From the NCBI GenBank assembly GCA_963823075.1, contig CAWGKE010000023.1:124001-188000 (forward strand): DNA of 64,000 nt, in the 5' to 3' direction. Origin of the DNA: UBA4732 sp963823075. GTDB lineage: Bacteria; Planctomycetota; Planctomycetia; Gemmatales; Gemmataceae. A program made the translations under genes and the position numbers. Below, one piece after another: positions 56,124 through 64,000 of the stretch (positions within the stretch are counted from its first letter, which is position 1; each line of letters opens with the position of its first letter). The notes beneath the pieces were generated by a model, which saw only the letters and a program-made list of their open reading frames with translations, was not told the DNA's origin and searched no databases.

Positions 56124-56909
56124 TCATGCGTCTTCCCACCAGCGGCGCAACAAGTCCCGGCTTATTAGCAGATACTCCCGGTGGAGTGCGAAGACCTCCA
56201 GGGTAATCGTGCCGTCGTAGCCGGTCGCCTTCAGCTTCTTGACGTGCTGCGGCCAGTCGGTCGTACTCCGGGGGGCCGCCCCCAGCGGCAAGTGCTGGTC
56301 CGCCGTGCCGTCGTTCTCCGACAGGTGGACGTGACGCAGCCGTGTGCCGAGGCGGTCCAGGTACTCGTCCCAGCGGTCGTAACCCCGCTCCAGCTTCGCA
56401 TGGCCGCTGTCCAGGTGGAAGCGGAGCAGCGGCACCCTGCCCATGATCTCCACAATGCTCTCCAGTTGCTCGCCGCCGCCGTGCGGGATGTGTTCCAGCA
56501 CGACGGTCATGCCGACTTCTGCCGCCTCCTGGCACAGCCGGGACAGAATTCCGACGTGCCACTCGATCACCTGCTCCTTCGTGAAGAAGCCCGGCGACTT
56601 GCCGTAGTGGACGTTCATGACCGTGGCCCCGATCTGGTGGGCCGCTCGCAACGCCCGCCGAAACTCGCTCAGGCACGCCTCCCGGATGCTGGCGAACGGA
56701 GTGGCGAACGGGAGGTAGTAGGCCGTGTGTGCCACGACGCCGAGGCCGTGGCGGTCGAGGGCTGCTCGCACGGCACCAGGGTCGATCCGGTCGGGGTCGG
56801 CGGCGGGCGGCTCCAGAGTGAAATCCACGAAGCCAAAGCCCTGCCGCCCGAACCAGTCGATCTCTTCGAGCGGGTTGCGTGCCGGGTGGTTCATCGCACC
56901 GATCTTCAT
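56124..56909 (-). CDS. Sugar-phosphate isomerase/epimerase (TIM barrel)
   Basis: 261 residues, full length for an AP-endonuclease-2-fold enzyme. Visible features: DWFGRQGFGFVDFTLEPPAA, VVAHTAYYLPFATPFASIRE, VMNVHYGKSPGFFTKEQVIE, VVLEHIPHGGGEQLESIVEI with the metal-ligand Glu, LRFHLDSGHAKLE (His and Asp), LRHVHLSENDGTADQHLPLG, and ITLEVFALHREY. The metal-binding set is complete. The substrate is unknown. It is a distant relative of the split enzyme at 21577 and does not appear to be its copy. Confidence 0.82.
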   Translation of the reverse strand: MKIGAMNHPARNPLEEIDWFGRQGFGFVDFTLEPPAADPDRIDPGAVRAALDRHGLGVVAHTAYYLPFATPFASIREACLSEFRRALRAAHQIGATVMNVHYGKSPGFFTKEQVIEWHVGILSRLCQEAAEVGMTVVLEHIPHGGGEQLESIVEIMGRVPLLRFHLDSGHAKLERGYDRWDEYLDRLGTRLRHVHLSENDGTADQHLPLGAAPRSTTDWPQHVKKLKATGYDGTITLEVFALHREYLLISRDLLRRWWEDA

Positions 56910-56931
56910 GAAAAAGCCCCTTCAATGTCGT

Positions 56932-57741
56932 TCACCGTCCAATCGCCCGCAGATACCGCTCTGCCGACCGATGCACCACCGCCTTCCCGTCCTTCTCGAT
57001 CACCATGTCCCAAAAGGCCCCGTACACCCGGTCGCACTCGAACGGCTCCACGGCCTTGACGATCCGCTCAATGGCCGAGGCGGGAAGCGGGATGTGGTTG
57101 GGGTAGCTGTACATGAAGCTGACGTGCTTCCGGTCAGGCACGACCTGGATGATGTCGCCGGAGAGCAGCGCACCCCGGCCTACGGCCCCGCCCGCCCAAT
57201 GCAGCACCGTGCCGCCGTCGAAATGCCCGCCGCAGCGAACGAGGGTCAGCCCGTCGCTCAGCTTCCGAGTCTCCCCTTCCCAAAAGACGATGGCCTGGTC
57301 GGGCCGCATCACCCATTGGCGGTCGGCGGCGTGGAGGTAGATCGGCACGCCCCCGAAGGCCCGGCTCCACTCGACCATGCCGGAGTAGAAGTGCGGGTGC
57401 GAGACGGCTACGGCCGAAATGCCGCCCAGCGCCTTGATTGCCTCCACCACGGCTTCATCCAAGAGAGAAATGCAGTCCCACAGGACGTTAAACGTCGGCG
57501 TCCGCAAGAACAAGGCCCGCTGGCCGATGGCGAAATGCGGGTCGATGCCGACGCCGATCAGTCCCGGCTCCTCGAACTTGATCGAGTTGCGGTTGGTCAG
57601 CCGCAGCTTCTCCAGCGTGGTCCACTGCTGGCCCGTAACCTTGACGTACTGCCGCTCGTCCTGGCAGACGGTGCAGGCGGCGGGCGGTTGGTCGCTCTCG
57701 GCGTACTGCGTCCCGCAGGTCGTGCAGATGAAATTCGGCAT
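56932..57741 (-). CDS. MBL-fold metallohydrolase with N-terminal zinc ribbon
   Basis: 269 residues from ATG 57741. Residues about 5-30 form a rubredoxin-like CxxC pair (ICTTCGTQY and CTVCQDERQ). The hydrolase part has AVSHPHFYSGMVEWSRAFGG (an HxHxxS variant of HxHxDH), LVRCGGHFDGGTVLHWAGGA and LLSGDIIQVVPDRKHVSFMY. The altered motif leaves out one metal-ligand Asp, as in some non-classical MBL proteins. It lies 11 bp downstream of the cupin gene on the same strand. Confidence 0.75.
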   Translation of the reverse strand: MPNFICTTCGTQYAESDQPPAACTVCQDERQYVKVTGQQWTTLEKLRLTNRNSIKFEEPGLIGVGIDPHFAIGQRALFLRTPTFNVLWDCISLLDEAVVEAIKALGGISAVAVSHPHFYSGMVEWSRAFGGVPIYLHAADRQWVMRPDQAIVFWEGETRKLSDGLTLVRCGGHFDGGTVLHWAGGAVGRGALLSGDIIQVVPDRKHVSFMYSYPNHIPLPASAIERIVKAVEPFECDRVYGAFWDMVIEKDGKAVVHRSAERYLRAIGR

Positions 57742-57752
57742 GATCGCTTCCG

Positions 57753-58115
57753 TCACGAGTCCCTATGTGCGGTTTCCAGCGAATAGGCGGGCAGACAGAC
57801 GGCGACGTACTCGGCTCCCTCGGTTTCGGACGTGCTGTATTGCACCCACTCGCCCGGATGCGTGATGACCGCCTGACCCGCATGAACGTGGAGAACGCCG
57901 TCACGGTGGGCGATTCGCAGGCTTCCTTTAACCACGACCGTGTACTCCTCGAAATCCGGCGTCTGCCCCGGCTCGACCCAGCCGGCGGGACATTGCAGGT
58001 AAGCCACGCTGACCTGACGGTGGCCGGTATGAACCCGCCCGATGTACTCGTCAATCAGAATCGGTTTGTTGCCTACCGCCTCGATTCGGGTTGGCGTGGC
58101 TATCAATGTCGGCAT
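57753..58115 (-). CDS. Cupin-fold protein
   Basis: 120 residues, a single beta barrel. Features: VEPGQTPDFEEYTVVVKGSL, VLHVHAGQAVITHPGEWVQY, typical of cupin motifs 1 and 2, with one His and a Glu pair as possible metal ligands. Small cupins of this size serve many roles; none can be picked. It is next to an MBL-fold gene, probably in the same transcript. Confidence 0.75.
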   Translation of the reverse strand: MPTLIATPTRIEAVGNKPILIDEYIGRVHTGHRQVSVAYLQCPAGWVEPGQTPDFEEYTVVVKGSLRIAHRDGVLHVHAGQAVITHPGEWVQYSTSETEGAEYVAVCLPAYSLETAHRDS

Positions 58116-58184
58116 GTTCTTTCACCCGTTACAACCTTCGTTGCTTCCTCGGCACCCCGTCCAGGTAGCCTCCATCCGGGCCGG

Positions 58185-58484
58185 TCATTTCCGCCCTTGC
58201 CGATCCAGTTTGCTCAACTGCCTCGCCCACAGCGTCAACCAGAGGACCGCCAGAATCATGAGCCAGACGCAAAACTTGAACGCCACAATAGCCCAAAACC
58301 ACACGTTCTGGACGAAAGGCCAATCGACGCCCGGCCCCCACATGGAAAGCAGCCACGCCGGGTGAGCGGACATCACGGCGAGGTAGATAATCCAGAGAAG
58401 GGTGAGGAAGCCAATGGCGATCAGGACAACCCACCAGCCGGCGACGGCGGCAGCCCTGACCTTTTTCTCGAATGCGTCATTCAT
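58185..58484 (-). CDS. Small membrane protein
   Basis: 99 residues with two strong transmembrane helices (AGWWVVLIAIGFLTLLWIIY and FWAIVAFKFCVWLMILAVLW), rich in Trp, and a short basic C-terminus. Family not recognised. Confidence 0.55.
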   Translation of the reverse strand: MNDAFEKKVRAAAVAGWWVVLIAIGFLTLLWIIYLAVMSAHPAWLLSMWGPGVDWPFVQNVWFWAIVAFKFCVWLMILAVLWLTLWARQLSKLDRQGRK

Positions 58485-58833
58485 GTTTCACCCTTTCGGC
58501 TGTTCGACCAGCCAACGCCGCCATCGCCCGCTCGTGGACGGTTGCTTCGGATCGGCGCACAGGGGGAGGGATCGCCGTCCTTCCCTCCCGTTGGAGGTAG
58601 AATAGCAACACCACCGACGACGGAGGCGACTTTGCGACCCCTTGCCTCGGCCCTCTCGTCGGCCGTATGGCGTGCCTCATGGGGTACGGCCTGCGTTCTC
58701 ATAGAGAAAACGCCACCGCCCACCCAGGTGCGTGCGGGCCTCGCTGAGCGCCCCGCCGGGTGAATCTCGTATACGCCATTCACCCCGGCGGCTACACTCG
58801 CATTGGAAACCATCCCCTTGCCGGAGTCCTGTC
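58485..58833. other. Intergenic region without a recognised feature
   Basis: About 350 bp between the divergent membrane-protein and TIGR03067 genes. It must hold both promoters. Open frames here are not protein-like and no repeat or stem-loop stands out. Confidence 0.35.
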
Positions 58834-59304
58834 ATGATAAGACACGCAGCGATGCCCCTCGTCGTCGGGCTGCTCTTCGCAGCGGCCGTCCCACTCGCCG
58901 CCGCCGGGGACGCCAAGGAGGAGGCGATCAAGAAGGATCGGATGAAGTACGAGGGCACCTGGCAGGTCGTATCCCTGGAGATCGACGGGAACAAGACGGA
59001 CGAGCAGGACGCCAAGAAGATCACGGTCGTCAACGAGGCGGACGGCAAGTGGAGGCTGGAGGTCGATGGCAAGGTCATCGCACGGGGCACGAGCGAGATC
59101 GACCCGGCGAAGAAGCCCAAAGCGATTGACCTGACGGAGACGGAGGGCGACGACAAGGGGACGACTGCCCTCGGCATCTACGAGGTCGGGGACGACGAGC
59201 GGAAGGTCTGCTATGCGAAGGCGGGCATGGAGCGGCCCGACGAGTTCTCGGCCCCTGCGGGGAGCGGGCGCATCCTCGCCGTGCTGAAACGGCTGAAGAA
59301 GTGA
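58834..59304 (+). CDS. Secreted TIGR03067 domain protein
   Basis: 156 residues from ATG 58834. A signal peptide (MPLVVGLLFAAAVPLAAAG) is followed by the planctomycete TIGR03067 pattern: KYEGTWQVVSLEIDGNKTDE, DPAKKPKAIDLTETEGDDKG, LGIYEVGDDERKVCYAKAGM, ERPDEFSAPAGSGRILAVLK. These are lipocalin-like beta proteins of unknown function, present in many copies in planctomycetes. Complete length. Confidence 0.88.
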   Translation: MIRHAAMPLVVGLLFAAAVPLAAAGDAKEEAIKKDRMKYEGTWQVVSLEIDGNKTDEQDAKKITVVNEADGKWRLEVDGKVIARGTSEIDPAKKPKAIDLTETEGDDKGTTALGIYEVGDDERKVCYAKAGMERPDEFSAPAGSGRILAVLKRLKK

Positions 59305-59375
59305 CCAACGCCTTCGGCGCAAGAGCCGGGTCGGGCTTTCCACGCATTCGTGGGGTTCGGGATCGGTGTACCGGC

Positions 59376-59582
59376 ATGACGAGCGGCAAGAGTCTCAGCG
59401 AAAGCTGCCGGCGCTTGCGGGAGGTCGTCTCCAGCAGGGGTTCCTGCTTCCTGCTGTGCCTGTTGTCGCAGTCGGACAAGCGCTTCCCGAAATACCCGCC
59501 CCAGCCGGTCCTGAAATGCGGCGGTTACGAGCGCCGTTCGGCGGACCACGACCCCTGCGAGCAACCGGCCCCTGCTCAGTAA
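59376..59582 (+). CDS. Small hypothetical Cys-rich protein
   Basis: 68 residues from ATG 59376; an upstream start is possible. The stretch REVVSSRGSCFLLCLLSQSD, then KRFPKYPPQPVLKCGGYE, reads as a natural compact protein with spaced Cys, possibly a metal site. No family assigned. Confidence 0.45.
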   Translation: MTSGKSLSESCRRLREVVSSRGSCFLLCLLSQSDKRFPKYPPQPVLKCGGYERRSADHDPCEQPAPAQ

Positions 59583-59664
59583 GGCCACAGGCTGCGGCAG
59601 CGGTCGAACTTCTGAAGGCCCTCAAGAAGCCCTGGCCTTCGACAAGCCGGAATCGGAGGATCGC

Positions 59665-60210
59665 ATGAAGTGCTTGCTCGTTCCCCTCGTCATTCTCCTT
59701 GCCATGTGCGCCCCCGCCTTGGCCGACGACGGCGATGCGCCGAAGAAGGATGCCGCCAAGTTCAAGATCACGACCAGGAGAAAAGACGACGCCGTGGAGG
59801 TCCAGGGGGACAAGGACCGCACGGTGTTCGACGTGACAAGCCCGTTCGGCATCAGCCACGCTGTCATCGAGCGGGAAGGCGACGAGTGGCCGAAGGCCGT
59901 CGTGCTGCGCCTGCATCTGACCGGCTTGTCGAGCTTTCGGGCCGAGAATGGCAAGGTCAGGCTGGATGCGGCGGTGTCGATGGACGAGGGCCAGGCGAAG
60001 GTGCGCATGTGGAAGGACGGCAAGGAGGACGCTCCCCTGGACGAGAAAGACGCCCACTGGACGGACATCCGCATCGTCGGCGGCGACGGCAAGCCGGCCA
60101 AGGAGCTACCGCTCAAGGACGGGTACTTCGAGGTCGCGCTGCCGAAGGCGTTCTTCGACGGCAATCCACAGTCGATCACCTTGAATTGGATCGACTTCTA
60201 CAGGAATTAG
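59665..60210 (+). CDS. Secreted hypothetical protein
   Basis: 181 residues from ATG 59665. A signal peptide (KCLLVPLVILLAMCAPALAD) precedes a beta-rich domain: FKITTRRKDDAVEVQGDKDR, FDVTSPFGISHAVIEREGDE, VVLRLHLTGLSSFRAENGKV, ending ITLNWIDFYRN. No family recognised, but it looks like a full-length exported protein. It converges on the hydrolase gene with 17 bp between. Confidence 0.6.
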   Translation: MKCLLVPLVILLAMCAPALADDGDAPKKDAAKFKITTRRKDDAVEVQGDKDRTVFDVTSPFGISHAVIEREGDEWPKAVVLRLHLTGLSSFRAENGKVRLDAAVSMDEGQAKVRMWKDGKEDAPLDEKDAHWTDIRIVGGDGKPAKELPLKDGYFEVALPKAFFDGNPQSITLNWIDFYRN

Positions 60211-60227
60211 AGTCCCTGCCCGGCGAC

Positions 60228-61295
60228 CTACTTCAAAGGCAACTCGTCCGTCTTCCCGTCCTTTGTGACGTGCTTGGCGTAGAGAATCTTGTCCCGACCG
60301 GGGAAGCCGAGCAGCACCTTGGAGCCGTCGTCCAGGGCGTACTCGTAGATCATCAGGCCGCTGCCGATGTCACGATCCGGCTTGCCGAACCTCTCCTCGG
60401 CCCCGGCCGGCGTCAGGGCCGTGTCCAGCTTGGACTGGAAATAGGCGAGGGTGCGGGGCCTCCGCAGCCCCTCCATGAAATCGAACATCGCCCCGGTCGG
60501 CTTGTCGTCAGGCAGTCCCAGGTCGGCGTTGATCGTCTCGTGCGTCTTCCCCTCGGCGGGATAGGCCGTCGCCGAGACGCCCGCTTCCTGCAACGCCTTG
60601 GCGAGTCGTTGCGACTGCAACTTAGTTTCCGGGTGGTCCGCAACATGAAGAATCAGGACGGGTGGAATGTTCTTGTCCTTGGCGACGTGCGTGACCGGAG
60701 ACAAGTCCTTCTGACTGTCCGCATCGCCAAACTTCCGCCTGTAGCCGTCCGCTCGCTTTTGCTCCACGGTCTGAATCTGCAACGGCACGTCGTAGGTGTC
60801 CCCATCGACCGGCACGCAGCCCTTGATGTTGGACAACGACAGCTTTTCCGCTTTCAAGTAGCCGTCGTCGGTGCAGACCAGGGCGGCCAGTTGCGCCCCT
60901 GCGGAATGGCCCGTGACGAACAGCGTGTCGGGGTCGCCGCCGTAGTCCTTGGCATGGTCGTAGGTCCAGCGGATCGCCTTCGCCACGTCGCCGGCCATCT
61001 GCTTGATCGTCACCTTATCGGGAAGAAGGCGGTAGTTGATCGAAACGAAGACGAAGCCCTTGTCCACGAACGCCTGCGGCTTGTGATCCACTTCTTTCTT
61101 GTCGCCGCCTTGCCAGCCGCCGCCGTGAATCCAGACGACGACCGGATGATTCACGCCCTCGGTCGGGGCGTAGACATCGAGCGTCTGCCGTTCGTTCTTC
61201 GGCTCGCCGTAGGAAAGGTCACGTTGGACCTTCGGCTCGTCGGCCAGGAGAGGGGAGGCGAGGAACACGACGAAAAGGGCGGCGATGGTGCGCAT
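60228..61295 (-). CDS. Secreted alpha/beta hydrolase (BD-FAE/dienelactone-hydrolase-like esterase)
   Basis: 355 residues from ATG 61295, behind GAGGAGG. A signal peptide (RTIAALFVVFLASPLLADE) precedes the esterase core: oxyanion motif VVVWIHGGGWQGGDKKEV, nucleophile elbow LFVTGHSAGAQLAAL (Ser), an acid in the ILHVADHPETK region, and a His in GKTHETINADLG. The last about 70 residues (GAEERFGKPDRDIGSGLMIY) form an extra C-terminal unit. The family cleaves esters, often of carbohydrates. Upstream is a gene remnant cut by IS66 copy D. Confidence 0.82.
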   Translation of the reverse strand: MRTIAALFVVFLASPLLADEPKVQRDLSYGEPKNERQTLDVYAPTEGVNHPVVVWIHGGGWQGGDKKEVDHKPQAFVDKGFVFVSINYRLLPDKVTIKQMAGDVAKAIRWTYDHAKDYGGDPDTLFVTGHSAGAQLAALVCTDDGYLKAEKLSLSNIKGCVPVDGDTYDVPLQIQTVEQKRADGYRRKFGDADSQKDLSPVTHVAKDKNIPPVLILHVADHPETKLQSQRLAKALQEAGVSATAYPAEGKTHETINADLGLPDDKPTGAMFDFMEGLRRPRTLAYFQSKLDTALTPAGAEERFGKPDRDIGSGLMIYEYALDDGSKVLLGFPGRDKILYAKHVTKDGKTDELPLK

Positions 61296-61326
61296 GGCTT
61301 CCTCCTCAATGGGGGCGTCGTTCCAA

Positions 61327-61480
61327 TCAACGTGATATTTCGGAAACGTCGCCCTGACAAGACGGGCCGCTGTCGAGCGCCTTCCTGAGCGGGCACCCCT
61401 CCGGTGCCGGCTCGCCACGGCGATAGCGGGCCAGCAATTCCTGCGAGCGCCGGGCCAACATGCGCCGGACCTCTCGCCGT
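61327..61480 (-). pseudogene. 3' remnant of a gene cut by IS66 copy D
   Basis: In frame to a stop at 61327-61329: RRMLARRSQELLARYRRGEP, then APEGCPLRKALDSGPSCQGD. No start; the 5' part ends at the IS boundary (61481). Identity unknown. Confidence 0.4.
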
Positions 61481-62946
61481 GTAACCGTCCAGCGGAATTC
61501 GCAAAGCAGCGCAGCTGCGCCGAGAGCCGACTGCTAAAATCGTGGCATGGACGCTTCCGTGTGCCCGGGATGCTGCGAACGCGATAGGCGCATCGCCGAG
61601 TTGGAACGCCGCGTCGCCGAGTTGGAAGCCCGACTCGGCACCAACAGTTCCAACTCCTCGCTGCCGCCGTCCGCCAATCCCCCCGGCGCACCCAAGCCGG
61701 TCCAGAAAAAGAAGTCCAAACGTCCAGCCGGCGGACAACTGGGCCATCCCCCGCAGCTGCGGCGGTTGCTTCCCGCCGAGCGGGTCAACCATTTCAAGCA
61801 CTTGGTCCCCAAGCGGTGTGAGCGCTGTGCCGCGGCCCTGCCCGCCCAGCCCTCGCCGGGCGATCCCGAGCCCACCCGCTTCCAAACCATCGAACTGCCC
61901 CCGGTCATAGCCGAGGTCACCGAGTACCAGGGCCACGCCCGCACCTGCCCCTGCTGCGGCCACCGGACGCATGCGGTCATCCCGGCGGCGGTTCGCGCCC
62001 ACAGTGTCGGGCCGCGGCTGACCGGCACGCTGTCCTACTTCTCCGGCTGTCACGGCCTGAGCAAGCGCGGCGTCGAGGAGATCGCCGACGCGGTCTTCGA
62101 CGCCCCGATCGCCTTGGGCACGGTCTGCAACCTCGAGGAAGAAGTCGGCGCCGCCCTGGAGACGGCCCACCAGGAGGCGGTGGCGGCGGTGCGCCAGGCG
62201 GCGGTCAAGAACGCCGACGAGACCAGTTGGAAACTCGCGGGGGCGTTGTGCTGGCTGTGGGCGGCGGCCACCACCCAGGTGGTGGCCTTCGTGATCCACG
62301 CCCGCCGAAGCGCGGCGGGCCTGACGGCGATCCTGGGCCTGGAGATCCTGGGGATCCTGTGCAGCGACCGCTGGGGCCCGTACAACCGGGTGCCGCCCCA
62401 GCGGCGGCAGATCTGCTGGGCGCACCTGAAACGGGATTTCCAGAAGATCATCGACCGGGGCGGCCCCGAAGAGTGGGTCGGACGGGAGGGGCGGCGACTG
62501 GTCAGGAAGGTCTTCGCCGCGTGGCACGGGTTCCGGGACGGACAGGTCACGCGGGCACAACTGGAAGCGCGGCTGGCCCCGGTGATGCGACGGATGAACC
62601 GGGTGCTGCTGGAAGGCGCGATCCTCGGCGCCGACCCAACGGTGGTGCGGTTCTGCGAGAACGTGCTGGCGTTGGAGCCTGCGCTGTGGACGTTCGTGAC
62701 GACGGAGGGAGTGGAGCCGACGAACAACCACGTGGAACGACTGCTGCGTCGGGCGGTGCTGTGGCGCAGGCGGAGTTTCGGCTGCTGGAGTGGGAACGGC
62801 TGTCGCTTCGTCGAGCGGATTCTGACCGTGGTGCAAACCCGGCGGTTGCAGGCGAAGAATGTCCTGGATTACCTGCATGAGGCTGTCCTCGCCCATCGCA
62901 CCGGCCAACCCTGCCCCTCACTGCTCTCGTAGCGTTGAACGATTAC
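61481..62946 (+). mobile_element. IS66-family element, copy D, without target duplication
   Basis: Same ends and 1,466-bp length as copies A and C. The flanks ctcgccgt and agtacacc do not match, so it was reached by recombination or deletion, or its surroundings were rearranged after insertion. Confidence 0.9.
61547..62932 (+). CDS. IS66-family transposase (copy D)
   Basis: 461 residues, differing from copy C by one Gln-to-Glu change (CNLEEEVG). Domains and candidate DDE residues are as described for copy A. The frame and both ends are intact. Confidence 0.92.
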   Translation: MDASVCPGCCERDRRIAELERRVAELEARLGTNSSNSSLPPSANPPGAPKPVQKKKSKRPAGGQLGHPPQLRRLLPAERVNHFKHLVPKRCERCAAALPAQPSPGDPEPTRFQTIELPPVIAEVTEYQGHARTCPCCGHRTHAVIPAAVRAHSVGPRLTGTLSYFSGCHGLSKRGVEEIADAVFDAPIALGTVCNLEEEVGAALETAHQEAVAAVRQAAVKNADETSWKLAGALCWLWAAATTQVVAFVIHARRSAAGLTAILGLEILGILCSDRWGPYNRVPPQRRQICWAHLKRDFQKIIDRGGPEEWVGREGRRLVRKVFAAWHGFRDGQVTRAQLEARLAPVMRRMNRVLLEGAILGADPTVVRFCENVLALEPALWTFVTTEGVEPTNNHVERLLRRAVLWRRRSFGCWSGNGCRFVERILTVVQTRRLQAKNVLDYLHEAVLAHRTGQPCPSLLS

Positions 62947-63254
62947 AGTACACCTTGTAGAGTAATCACGCCGCCGACCTTGGGTTTGTCGAACAGAGCC
63001 TTGTCGATGATGAGACAAACGACGCCCTTGGAAATCCGACCGTCGGGACTGCGTTCGTATTCGAGGTAAAGCACCTCGTCGGCCTGTTGTGGGGCGGCCT
63101 GCTTGCTGACCACCTTCCCGATGGTGCGCATCGCACAGCCCGCCGGATAATCCGTCTTCACAGTCCTACTGCCCGCGGCCAGGTCTTTCAGCAGGTCGCC
63201 CGTGTCGAGGACCTGGCCTGCCTTGGCCTTCAGGCCTTGGAACCCGTCCAGGAT
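62943..63254 (-). pseudogene. Internal gene fragment between IS66 copy D and the last IS
   Basis: The frame reads ILDGFQGLKAKAGQVLDTGD, then TVKTDYPAGCAMRTIGKVVS, ADEVLYLEYERSPDGRISKG, ending at GVITLQGVL where the IS66 terminus supplies the stop. On the 5' side it stops at the edge of the next IS. It looks like real protein lacking both ends. Not identified. Confidence 0.5.
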
Positions 63255-63356
63255 CTATTCCGTGGAAATCGAGACTGTAGCAGCTGCGGTGCCGAGTTAG
63301 GGGCGCGCCGTTTGCTAAGTTCCACTCCTGACGGCGTTTGCGTTAGGAGGTGAGCC

Positions 63357-64000
63357 ATGATCGGTCCAGGGGAGTATGTGCCGGACGCCACCGAAGGCAT
63401 CCGTTGCGTGGAAGACCTTCTCAAGCCCAAGGGGGTGCGACGCAGCCGCAACTTCCTGAGCCGAACCTGCCCGCGCTGCGGTAAGCGCGCTGGCCGCCGG
63501 GGCCTCGCACGGCGCACCCTGCACGACCTGGGCGACGTCGGGGCTGGTCGGCCCGTTGACCTCGTCATCACCTGCTCCAAGCACAAGTGCCCGCACTGCC
63601 ATCTGCGCTTCACAGCCGACATGACGGACCTGGCCCGACCCAAGTGCCTCTACACCAAACAGGTCCAGGATCTGGCGGTGCGTCTGGTGGCCGAGGATGG
63701 CCTGCCCTACCGCAGCGCTTCCTGGCAGCTGTGGCGCGACCACCGCGTCTTCGTGCCCTACGCCACCATCCAAAACGGGGTGGAGGCCGCGGGGAAAAAA
63801 AGTCAGAACGCCATGCGGACCACTTACCTGGACGAGGCCCTGGCCAGCTTCAGCGGCTACCTGGCCATCGATGAGGTCTATGACGGCCCCTTCCGTGTGC
63901 TCAGCATCGTGGACAACCGTGCCTTCCGCCGCCTGGCCTTCCGCGTGCTGGAACACGACCCCGATCAGGAGCATAGGCGCTCCTTTTTGGCTGACTTCAA
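63357..64000 (+). CDS. Zinc-finger transposase, ISL3-like (3' end outside window)
   Basis: ATG 63357 follows GGAGGTGAG and the frame is open to the window edge (214 residues). The N-terminal part has paired zinc knuckles (TCPRCGKRAG and SKHKCPHCHLRF), as in ISL3-type transposases, then an HTH-like region (QVQDLAVRLVAEDGLPYRSA) and the start of a DDE domain with Asp in GYLAIDEVYDGPFRVLSIVD. The IS boundary is probably near 63255-63262 on the left, where the neighbouring gene fragment stops, but the terminal repeat cannot be confirmed without the right end. Confidence 0.65.
   Translation, partial: MIGPGEYVPDATEGIRCVEDLLKPKGVRRSRNFLSRTCPRCGKRAGRRGLARRTLHDLGDVGAGRPVDLVITCSKHKCPHCHLRFTADMTDLARPKCLYTKQVQDLAVRLVAEDGLPYRSASWQLWRDHRVFVPYATIQNGVEAAGKKSQNAMRTTYLDEALASFSGYLAIDEVYDGPFRVLSIVDNRAFRRLAFRVLEHDPDQEHRRSFLADF

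Noticed and set aside
56124..56909. Second isomerase as the duplicate or source of the split isomerase
   Set aside because: Only fold-level similarity; motifs and spacing differ from the gene at 21577/45509.
63230..63974. - strand open frames opposite the terminal transposase
   Set aside because: The + strand frame has zinc knuckles, a ribosome site and a DDE start; it is only unterminated because the window ends.
1..64000. tRNA or rRNA genes
   Set aside because: No cloverleaf-like or rRNA-like stretch was recognised by eye; a covariance search would be needed to exclude them.

Overview
The window looks like a piece of a high-GC planctomycete genome, most probably a Gemmataceae relative. 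Supporting signs are Ser/Thr kinases with C-terminal WD40 repeats paired with a Sigma70_ECF-type sigma factor, a TIGR03067-type secreted protein, a surface protein with a LEPR-XLL-like start, an ISAzo13 (Rhodopirellula-type) transposase, several dispersed hairpin repeats, and a 74-residue tandem-repeat protein. This assignment is inferred from gene content only. Many genes carry single-base frameshifts at GC-rich runs while both reading frames stay protein-like, so much of this may be consensus error rather than decay.

Layout. 1-10.8 kb (all + strand): the end of a signal peptidase I gene, a hotdog thioesterase, then ExbB/MotA-like and ExbD-like proteins, a one-TM protein, a large P-loop GTPase-like membrane protein, a CNNM-type CBS protein, an STK-FHA protein, a second membrane STK and two small membrane proteins. 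10.8-22 kb: an IS inserted into a hairpin repeat, an eight-unit repeat protein, an RND outer-membrane lipoprotein, two paralogous lipoproteins separated by an IS5-family element, a zincin-like protein, and the 5' half of a TIM-barrel sugar-phosphate isomerase.

22.02-45.52 kb: an integrative element of about 23.5 kb. It splits the isomerase gene at a conserved codon stretch and is bounded by 15-bp near-identical att repeats. A large serine integrase lies just inside the right end, followed inward by an excisionase-like HTH protein and a RepA-like ATPase. Cargo is an ECF sigma/WD40-kinase pair divergent from a roughly 8.5 kb beta-helix surface protein gene. The left end has a small leftward operon (SWIM zinc finger, small HTH protein), a 159-bp near-perfect palindrome and about 1 kb of GC-rich DNA without a convincing gene.

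45.7-64 kb: an IS-ridden zone. Three full and one partial near-identical IS66-family copies break the isomerase 3' end, a DUF5990-like gene and two other genes. Between them are small accessory genes on the - strand (DUF1294, metallophosphoesterase, PPK2, pRiA4b ORF-3, DUF6398, isomerase, MBL-fold, cupin), an ISAzo13-family IS, three small + strand genes, a secreted alpha/beta hydrolase, and the start of another zinc-finger transposase at the window edge.
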